NCBI GenBank assembly: GCA_947258905.1
Contig: CAMYKF010000083.1
Location: forward strand, 1 to 6,319
Direction of reading: 5' to 3'
Source of the DNA: an uncultured Pirellulaceae bacterium
GTDB lineage: Bacteria > Planctomycetota > Planctomycetia > Pirellulales > Pirellulaceae
Length of the DNA: 6,319 nucleotides
The position numbers were made by a program, and so were the translations under genes. The first letter of the stretch is position 1; each line of letters begins with the position of its first letter. A model generated the notes under the pieces. The model did not search any database. It worked only from the letters and a program-made list of their open reading frames with translations, and was not told the DNA's origin. Positions 1-5,247 of this stretch are shown in pieces.

Positions 1-375
1 GATGCGTTCAATGCTGCTGGTCGTCACGGTACTGAGAATGAACGGCACGTTGTGACGCATAGCTGCCTGAGCGAGGACCTCGGGCGAGTTGGGCCACATC
101 ATTCCCTGCAGGCCAACGGGGTCGACACCGAACGGCGCGTCATATTCGCAATCGAACAAGGTGACTTGCATGTTCGACCCCGGATGTTCTGCCAGGTATT
201 CGGGCATCAGTTCCACCTGCTGGATATCCGTGCAATTCCGCCGCAAGTTGACATCCTCGTTGCAGCCGCCGTCCAGGTAGTCAAAGGCGAATCCTGGCAT
301 CCTGCGACGGGCTCGCTGACGCAATTGGTCCGTGGAAGGCCAGGTCGGCAAGAAATCTTCTTTGACAATGTCCAT
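1..375 (-). CDS. FMN-dependent alpha-hydroxy-acid dehydrogenase (L-lactate dehydrogenase type), N-terminal part, cut by window edge
   Basis: The reverse strand reads open from ATG at 375-373 through position 1, giving the first 125 residues of a protein that is usually about 350-400 long. Family hallmarks are in the right order: RARRRMPGFAFDYLDGG (residues 21-37, with the active-site-type Tyr33), the NLRRN stretch (43-47), the DPVGL loop (85-89, matching the FMN-contacting PTG region of glycolate oxidase) and the PFILSTVTTSSIE strand (111-123). The family oxidises L-2-hydroxy acids such as lactate or glycolate to 2-oxo acids using FMN. The substrate cannot be told because the catalytic histidine and arginines lie outside the window. 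The frame stays open upstream of this ATG, but residue 1 here fits the family's usual N-terminus. There is no strong ribosome binding site, only a weak GTAGGT. It lies 298 nt downstream of the glycosyltransferase on the same strand, so co-transcription is possible but unproven. Confidence 0.88.
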   Translation of the reverse strand, partial: MDIVKEDFLPTWPSTDQLRQRARRRMPGFAFDYLDGGCNEDVNLRRNCTDIQQVELMPEYLAEHPGSNMQVTLFDCEYDAPFGVDPVGLQGMMWPNSPEVLAQAAMRHNVPFILSTVTTSSIERI

Positions 376-673
376 CGAAAACCGGCTACCTACATTGAGA
401 ATGACATGAATCAATCCGGCAATTCTGATCGAGCCTGCGTCAGATGACCAGATGTCTACCCCCCGGCCTAAAAGGAAATTGCAAATTGTCCCATGCGGCT
501 TGTTGTCCTGAAATCGTCGTCGTAATCGTGATCGTGATCGTGATCGAGAGCATGCCCGAACATCGCAAATTGCAACTTGAACCACGCCACTGTTATCTCG
601 TCCGACCTCCGAATTCAAGGCGACTTGCGATCTTCGACATTTGGCCTTCTGCAGCCTCCCTCCTGCAGCCTGA
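376..673. other. Intergenic region between glycosyltransferase and hydroxy-acid dehydrogenase
   Basis: No convincing gene lies in these 298 bases. A plus-strand open frame here (about 444-740) owes its VVVIVIVIVIE stretch to the hexamer repeat and runs into the end of the glycosyltransferase gene, so it is rejected. The region holds a hexanucleotide tandem repeat, two copies of GCAAATTG (481-488 and 565-572), and a direct repeat CTGCAGCCT (649-657 and 663-671) just past the glycosyltransferase stop codon. I see no clear intrinsic terminator for the operon and no convincing -35/-10 pair. By position, it should contain the operon's 3' end and any promoter of the dehydrogenase gene. Confidence 0.6.
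513..548. repeat. Short hexanucleotide tandem repeat (ATCGTG)
   Basis: Three exact ATCGTG units lie at 525-530, 531-536 and 537-542. They are followed by ATCGAG (543-548) and preceded by the imperfect units ATCGTC (513-518) and GTCGTA (519-524). The repeat lies 138-173 nt upstream of the dehydrogenase start, so on the minus strand it could sit in a promoter or leader region. Confidence 0.8.
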
Positions 674-1960
674 CTACCAGTGCCAGGTCACGTCCCGGAC
701 GTGTTTGGGCACGAATCCATCCTTGAAACTGCGTCGATGAACGATCTCTTCAACGATGGCCCATGTCGTTACCAGCCGTTGATACAGCTGGTACAGGGGC
801 ATCACCGGAACGACCGCCAGCAGGCTGACGTCGCGCCGCTTGTTATTGGAATAGTCCATGATGATCAGCCACTGCAGGAACTCCATTCCGATGAACATCG
901 AGTAATACAGGGCGATCAGGTACGGCCAGTGCGGCTGCCAGTGAAACAGCACCAGCCAGATCGTATACAGGCAGAAGAACACCGGCAGGAACAGATTGAA
1001 CAACCAGCGTTCAAGGCACAACAGGAAATTCGACAAGCTGAAATTGGCGTGCAACGGATTGGCGAGATCAATGTGCTTGCGGGTCTCAAACGTGACCACC
1101 GCCCACTCCCAGCGCCGTCGTTGTTTTGTGAGGACCTTTAAACGTGTCGGCACATCCGAGTAACACTCGGCATACGGGGCAAACTCGATCGTGTAACCCA
1201 TTTTGCGCAGACGAAGTACGAGATCCTCGTCCTCGCCGGGACCGACATCCCAACCACCAATTTGCACCAGCAGGTCCCGTCGAAACGCGCCAAAAGCCCC
1301 CGAGACGATACCCAGCAAGCCCAATCGCGAGCTGATGATACGACCGAGGAAGATGGAACGCTGATACTCAAATGCCTGCAGGTGGGTGAGCAGATTTTTG
1401 TGTTTGTTACGCGCCAGCACATTGCCCGAAACGGCAGCGATGCCGGGATCCCTGAGCGGTTGCACAATTTCCCACAAGGCGGTTTCGGTCAATTCGGAAT
1501 CGGCATCCAGAATGACCACGATCTCGTTTTCAGCGAACGGCAATCCGGCGTTCAGCGCCGAGGACTTGCCGCCACGCTCTTTCGTAATCACGATCACCCC
1601 GTCGTGTTTACTGGCGAATTCATTGGCGATCGACGACATGTCATCGCTGGAACCATCATCAACGACGACGATTTGTAACATCGGGTAGGAACCCCACAAG
1701 CGACTCAAGCCCTTGTGGATGGAGCCGCCCTCATTCAGCCCGGCAATGATCACCGTAATGGAAGGACAATAGTCGAAGTCGGGTACCGGCGGTCGGCGGC
1801 CGGTCAGCAGGCGCAGGACCCGTGCAGCCGTGTCGTAACTCCACAAGGCCACTACGGTCACCGAATACCGCGGCGCATCAAACAGCATCAGCGGCAACAG
1901 CAGCAGCACCCACTCATTTGGCTGAATCGAGGATATCCAGTACATCCAGTCGATGAACAT
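674..1960 (-). CDS. Processive family 2 glycosyltransferase, membrane-embedded polysaccharide synthase
   Basis: The protein has 428 residues. It has one N-terminal membrane segment (about 17-39), a cytosolic GT-A domain (about 66-290) and three C-terminal hydrophobic stretches (about 312-339, 345-368, 377-403). GT2 motifs are complete: VVVDDGSSDD (98-107, UDP-sugar binding), GGKSSALNAG (130-139), DADS (152-155, metal ligands), GEDEDL (242-247, catalytic base region) and QRRRW (280-284, the QxxRW signature of processive beta-glycan synthases). Length and layout resemble PgaC, NodC and Alg8-type synthases, which polymerise an NDP-sugar and push the chain through the inner membrane. The sugar cannot be predicted. 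It is the last gene of the three-gene operon. Its ATG overlaps the end of the upstream PilZ gene by 47 nt, with GGAGG 12 nt upstream, which favours this start over Met6 at 1945. The context implies cyclic-di-GMP control through the PilZ protein and a periplasmic path through the HlyD-like protein. Confidence 0.9.
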   Translation of the reverse strand: MFIDWMYWISSIQPNEWVLLLLPLMLFDAPRYSVTVVALWSYDTAARVLRLLTGRRPPVPDFDYCPSITVIIAGLNEGGSIHKGLSRLWGSYPMLQIVVVDDGSSDDMSSIANEFASKHDGVIVITKERGGKSSALNAGLPFAENEIVVILDADSELTETALWEIVQPLRDPGIAAVSGNVLARNKHKNLLTHLQAFEYQRSIFLGRIISSRLGLLGIVSGAFGAFRRDLLVQIGGWDVGPGEDEDLVLRLRKMGYTIEFAPYAECYSDVPTRLKVLTKQRRRWEWAVVTFETRKHIDLANPLHANFSLSNFLLCLERWLFNLFLPVFFCLYTIWLVLFHWQPHWPYLIALYYSMFIGMEFLQWLIIMDYSNNKRRDVSLLAVVPVMPLYQLYQRLVTTWAIVEEIVHRRSFKDGFVPKHVRDVTWHW

Positions 1961-3638
1961 GGTATCGATAGACCTCCACCTCTCGAGCCAGCCGCAACGG
2001 AAACCGCAACCAGCATTTCAAACAGGATCCGACGAGCTCGGTTTCGTTTCCCTCGTGGCCACATTGCCGGCACAGATATCGGGATTTGATCAACTCGAAA
2101 TCCGCTCCCACAATCAGCCCGCTCGATTGGCACTTGGGACAACAGATACCCTCATTGGTTTGGAAGTTTGCGCAGTCATCCACCCAGGCACAGGCGAAAT
2201 GATGAATCAGCACGCGAAAATCGATCGCGGCCGATCCGCATTGGCAACAACCGTCACCGACGATCGCCATGGCCTGGCATTCCGGGCATGCCCTGGCACG
2301 CTGCACCATACGGCGGGATAGTACGTTCAGCTCCCGCCACTGTACCAGCACTTCGCGAGACCAGCCGAATTTCACCCGGCCCGATCCGCTGTCAATCGAC
2401 GGCGTCAATCGATCATCTGCGAACACGTCATCGGTGGTCTGAAACCTGGCACCGATGAGAATGCCATCCGATTCGTACTTGATGTGTCGCAGCAACACAT
2501 TGGTATAGGAGATTGCCTCGCCACGCGAGTCAGGACCCGTTTCAGGTGGCAGCCCAATCAGCCAGTTTCGACCCGGCAGGCGATCCAGCAGCGGAATCCG
2601 GAAACCCATGCCGCCGATACTGAAGTCAAGCGAACGGGCGTCGTAGATATTGTCCGGGTCCGGTGCGCCGTCGGGCAAAATCGCAAATGCCCGAACCGGT
2701 CGCTCGATCAGATACCGGGCATTCCGCCTTCGGTTGGCACCAGGTCGCGGCGCGTTGCGGCGGTCCGAGACCCGTGCCTTGCAGTCGGCAAACAACGAAG
2801 AAAACTGTTTCTCGCGGCAGGCGATTCTGGCCAGGCACTTGCGAAACGCAGCCAGGACATCACGCGTCGTCGTCGTTTGGGCGACGAGGCAATCGGCAAA
2901 TCCCTGCTCGACGCAGGAAATGGCGGCGAAGTCCGATCGATCCAGCACCAACATGACAAAGGGTAACTGCTGCATGGCCCGTTTGATCTGTTTCAACCGT
3001 TCCAGCTGCTGGTTTTCAACGGAGCCCTGATCGATCAGGACACCATCGAATTCATGTTGATCATCGGCCAGCAGTTCGGATGCCTGCTGCAAATTCTCTA
3101 CGCATTTCTGTTCGACGTCGCCCGGCAAACGAGCCAGCTGCCCGCTTAAATCGTGAAAGGAGCTGTCGGTTTCCACAATCAACAATCGAAGTGCCGATTG
3201 CCCGGATGCAGCCGCCGCTCCGCCGCCAGCGGCCAGCTTCTCGACCAGCACTCGTGTCGACTCGCGAGTCGTACGGATCTGGGCCATCCGCATCCGCCGC
3301 ATGATGTACGGACCATCAATACAACGCTCGGATATCGTGTCGTGGATACCGGTTTCATACAGTTCCAGTTCAGCTTGCGGAGTCAGGTCCCGCACCAGCG
3401 CGATGACGGGCGTCGGGCCAAAATGCAAAACAAGGTTTTCCAGATCGCTGCGAATTCGCGGCAGTTCCGCGTCGGACTCCACCAACACCACGTCAAAGCG
3501 ACTAACATCCCGTTGGCAAATCGCTTCCTGCATCGACTGGCAATGCAGCATATCCCACAGGAATCCACGGTAGGACAAAAACTCGGCATGCAGTTGCCGT
3601 GCCGAGATCGCATCGGAATTGATGTACAGAATTTGCAT
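1914..3638 (-). CDS. Soluble c-di-GMP sensor: two degenerate receiver domains, PilZ, and a cysteine-rich TackOD1-like C-terminus
   Basis: The protein has 574 residues and no membrane segment. Residues 1-122 fold like a receiver domain, but the acidic pair is N7/S8 and Glu54 sits at the phospho-acceptor position (DVVLVE). Residues 149-273 look like a second receiver: Asp203 is kept in FDGVLID, but the Thr and Lys positions are lost (Val231, Ala253/Gln254). A PilZ domain (about 303-402) has both c-di-GMP motifs: RxxxR (R304, R308) and DxSxxG (D338, S340, G343). Residues 451-542 hold 14 cysteines, including CPEC, CQC, CPKC, CRQC and CLKC, plus LIHHFAC. The spacing matches my memory of TackOD1, a predicted metal-binding output domain. 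The likely role is cytosolic binding of c-di-GMP to gate the neighbouring synthase. ATG 3638 begins 2 nt after the HlyD stop. The frame is open upstream, but the receiver fold starts exactly at this Met (QILYINSD). The TackOD1 name should be checked by profile search. Confidence 0.88.
   Translation of the reverse strand: MQILYINSDAISARQLHAEFLSYRGFLWDMLHCQSMQEAICQRDVSRFDVVLVESDAELPRIRSDLENLVLHFGPTPVIALVRDLTPQAELELYETGIHDTISERCIDGPYIMRRMRMAQIRTTRESTRVLVEKLAAGGGAAAASGQSALRLLIVETDSSFHDLSGQLARLPGDVEQKCVENLQQASELLADDQHEFDGVLIDQGSVENQQLERLKQIKRAMQQLPFVMLVLDRSDFAAISCVEQGFADCLVAQTTTTRDVLAAFRKCLARIACREKQFSSLFADCKARVSDRRNAPRPGANRRRNARYLIERPVRAFAILPDGAPDPDNIYDARSLDFSIGGMGFRIPLLDRLPGRNWLIGLPPETGPDSRGEAISYTNVLLRHIKYESDGILIGARFQTTDDVFADDRLTPSIDSGSGRVKFGWSREVLVQWRELNVLSRRMVQRARACPECQAMAIVGDGCCQCGSAAIDFRVLIHHFACAWVDDCANFQTNEGICCPKCQSSGLIVGADFELIKSRYLCRQCGHEGNETELVGSCLKCWLRFPLRLAREVEVYRYHVHRLDVLDILDSAK
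1973..1977 (-). promoter_or_regulatory. Ribosome binding site of the glycosyltransferase, inside the PilZ gene
   Basis: GGAGG on the minus strand lies 12 nt before ATG 1960 and within the 3' coding part of the preceding gene. The spacing is somewhat long. It is still the clearest Shine-Dalgarno match in the operon and supports starting the glycosyltransferase at 1960. It suggests translation coupled to the PilZ protein. Confidence 0.5.
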
Positions 3639-3640
3639 GA

Positions 3641-4951
3641 TCAAAACCCGATCGCGTCGGTCAGCCGCCGCAACCACGACTTTTCGCGGTCCGCCCGGTA
3701 GCCCAGTCGGGGCAACCGCACCTCGGCACCCAGCCACCAGAACCCGCCTGAGTGATGGTCGGGAAACTGACCCGCCAGTGGCACGGCGTGTAAGGGAATC
3801 AACCGCTGTTTGGCGTTGTAGAAACGTTCGATACTGGCTGGCGGATGCACCATCTGGTCGCCAAATCGTTCGATTCGAAAACGGCGTAATTCCGTTTCCG
3901 GGGGCAGCACCAGATTCACTTCGTTGCCCACCTGAAACTGTCGCGCCCTGGATTGGGGCAAGTACACGATGGCCTCCAGCGAATCGTGCTCCAGCAATTC
4001 GAACAAGCTTGTGTTTTTGGCGATGAATTCCCCGGTGAACTGATGTCGCCGCACGATCACCCCCTGGACTGGTGCGCGAATCTCGCCCATAAGTTCCAGT
4101 TCACTCAGGCGGCTGAATTCCGCTTCGATGGACTGGATGCTGGTTTGCTGCAGGATCAGGGGCTTCAGCACCGAATCGGTTCGATTCTCGACTCGTTGTA
4201 CACTTTCACGCAGCTTGTCCAGCGCACTGTTCAATTCTTCGACGACCGCCCGTTGACTGTCCAGCTGAATCCGGTTGCTTTCCACTTCCGTGCGTGGCAC
4301 CGACTGTGTGGTGTAAAGCCGCCGATTGGTTGCGTACTGGCTCTTCAATTCTTCCAGTTGCGCCCGCTCGGCATGCAGTCGCCCCAGCAACTGATATTGC
4401 TCGACCTGCAATTGCAGCACCGAATCCTGCTGAATCTGTTCGCGGGATTGAATGTCGGCCACTCGCATCGCCAATTCCGCGAGAGCGATTTCCAGTTCGT
4501 GCTTCAGACGCACACGTTCATTACGCAGCTCAAAGTTGTTGATGGTCGCCAGCAACTGCCCCTGTTGCACACGCTGGCCGTCCCGTACATGCATTGATTC
4601 GATGATGCCGTTCCACGGCGTGCGAATCTCCAGAACGCGGCCCTGCATGACTCCGTAGGCCTGATTGCGGCCGAACTCCGACCACAGTGTGTTCCCGACA
4701 ACCAGAGCGACAGAGCACACAAACAGCGTAATGAACCAGCGACCCTTGGGACGTTTGGGAGTCGGCCGGCCGCCGCGTCGTGAAGCATTTGCATCATGAC
4801 GCGATGCGGCCCGACCGAGGTCAACAGTTCCCGCCGTCCCTGTTTCGTCAGAAACAGGGAATCCAATTGTTTTTTCCCGACGCGCATCGGCGACCAGTTC
4901 CGGAGCGGTACCGGCGATCTCAGCCGATTTGGCAGTCAGATCGTTTGTCAT
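3641..4951 (-). CDS. HlyD-like membrane-fusion (periplasmic adaptor) protein, Alg44-like arm
   Basis: With the ATG at 4951 the protein has 436 residues. Residues 1-70 form a polar, partly basic cytosolic tail, and 71-89 are one transmembrane helix. The first lipoyl half-motif spans 105-137 (TPWNGIIESMHVRDGQRV). A long Gln/Glu/Leu-rich alpha-helical coiled-coil hairpin spans about 138-288. The second lipoyl half spans 289-318 (IRAPVQGVIVRRHQFTGEFI), and a beta-barrel-like region follows to about 415. This is the architecture of HlyD/EmrA adaptors and of the periplasmic part of Alg44, but no PilZ domain sits in the cytosolic tail. It is the first gene of the operon, and its TGA stop is 2 nt from the PilZ gene. 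In-frame ATGs at 5017 and 5002 and a TTG at 5038 could extend the tail. None has a good ribosome binding site, and the C-rich stretch just before 4951 is the opposite of one, so the start is uncertain. Confidence 0.87.
   Translation of the reverse strand: MTNDLTAKSAEIAGTAPELVADARREKTIGFPVSDETGTAGTVDLGRAASRHDANASRRGGRPTPKRPKGRWFITLFVCSVALVVGNTLWSEFGRNQAYGVMQGRVLEIRTPWNGIIESMHVRDGQRVQQGQLLATINNFELRNERVRLKHELEIALAELAMRVADIQSREQIQQDSVLQLQVEQYQLLGRLHAERAQLEELKSQYATNRRLYTTQSVPRTEVESNRIQLDSQRAVVEELNSALDKLRESVQRVENRTDSVLKPLILQQTSIQSIEAEFSRLSELELMGEIRAPVQGVIVRRHQFTGEFIAKNTSLFELLEHDSLEAIVYLPQSRARQFQVGNEVNLVLPPETELRRFRIERFGDQMVHPPASIERFYNAKQRLIPLHAVPLAGQFPDHHSGGFWWLGAEVRLPRLGYRADREKSWLRRLTDAIGF
4837..4860. 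repeat. Perfect 10-bp inverted repeat with 4-nt loop inside the HlyD-like gene
   Basis: The arms TCCCTGTTTC (4837-4846) and GAAACAGGGA (4851-4860) pair perfectly around the loop GTCA. It lies in codons 31-39 of the membrane-fusion gene, about 90 nt after the chosen start. On the plus strand a run of six T follows 9 nt later (4870-4875), a loose resemblance to an intrinsic terminator antisense to the gene. It may be coincidence or an mRNA structure near the 5' end of the operon. Confidence 0.7.
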
Positions 4952-5090
4952 GAACCTGATCGAAAGGGGGCCAGGGGAGGCAAAATCGGGACAGCCAATC
5001 ATTGGTCGGTTGTGCATCGCACCACCAGGTCTGCGCAACTATCCGTAACCAGATGATCGAGGCATAAGGTCTGGACTTGCTGGCAACACG

Positions 5091-5124
5091 CCGCAAATCC
5101 CGGTCTATCCGGAAATCTTTGCGG
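5091..5124. repeat. Two-part inverted repeat in the divergent promoter region
   Basis: Outer arms CCGCAAA (5091-5097) and TTTGCGG (5118-5124) are perfect complements. They enclose inner arms CCGG (5100-5103) and CCGG (5109-5112) around the loop TCTAT. The internal loops are 2 nt on the left and 5 nt on the right. Eleven base pairs in 34 nt could form an RNA hairpin or a protein-binding dyad. Its place between divergent genes fits a regulatory site, but this is inference. Confidence 0.55.
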
Positions 5125-5235
5125 GAGACAGCAACCTTGGCGAATTCAGCGCTTGCACCAATGCTGCGGAACGATTCTCGTATTAGGTATGTAACGAGTG
5201 TTCCGTCAGCGACTTCGCAGAGTGCCCTGAGAATT

Positions 5236-5239
5236 GGAG
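5236..5239 (+). promoter_or_regulatory. Ribosome binding site deciding the GTG start of the esterase
   Basis: GGAG lies 8 nt before GTG 5248, an ideal spacing. The competing ATG at 5263 has AAGGA directly abutting it with no spacer, which is too close to serve. This is the reason for preferring the GTG start. Confidence 0.5.
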
Positions 5240-5247
5240 TAGCGACC

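Larger units (their letters stand above)
4952..5247. other. Divergent intergenic region between the synthase operon and the secreted esterase
   Basis: These 296 bases separate two divergently transcribed units and should hold both promoters. I found no -35/-10 pair good enough to report on either strand. No independent gene is supported: the plus-strand open frame through about 4796-5056 is mostly antisense to the HlyD-like gene. The leftmost part could be coding if the HlyD-like protein starts at 5017 or 5002. The rightmost part could be coding if the esterase starts at the in-frame ATG 5161. The main recognisable structure is the two-part inverted repeat at 5091-5124. Confidence 0.6.

Noticed and set aside
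52..447. Plus-strand open frame of 131 codons
   Set aside because: It is antisense to the dehydrogenase fragment, whose reverse-strand translation matches a known family residue by residue; the plus translation has no recognisable features.
525..548. Hexamer repeat considered as a CRISPR or iteron array
   Set aside because: The units are only 6 nt with no spacers, and there are no replication or Cas genes nearby.
649..671. CTGCAGCCT direct repeat just after the glycosyltransferase stop, considered as a terminator
   Set aside because: It is mainly a direct repeat with short CTGCAG palindromes, has no G+C-rich long stem and no T-run in the transcription direction.
444..740. Plus-strand open frame of 98 codons with a VVVIVIVIVIE stretch
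   Set aside because: The hydrophobic stretch is just the hexamer repeat translated, the rest is low in recognisable structure, and it overlaps the end of the glycosyltransferase gene.
3953..4597. Plus-strand open frame of 214 codons
   Set aside because: It is antisense to the coiled-coil part of the HlyD-like gene; its His/Leu/Gln-rich composition is the mirror of Gln/Glu/Leu codons.
5153..5192. Possible promoter for the esterase (TTGCAC with TATTAG or TATGTA)
   Set aside because: The spacers (22 nt or more) are wrong for a standard sigma-70 promoter and better pairs are absent; too weak to annotate.
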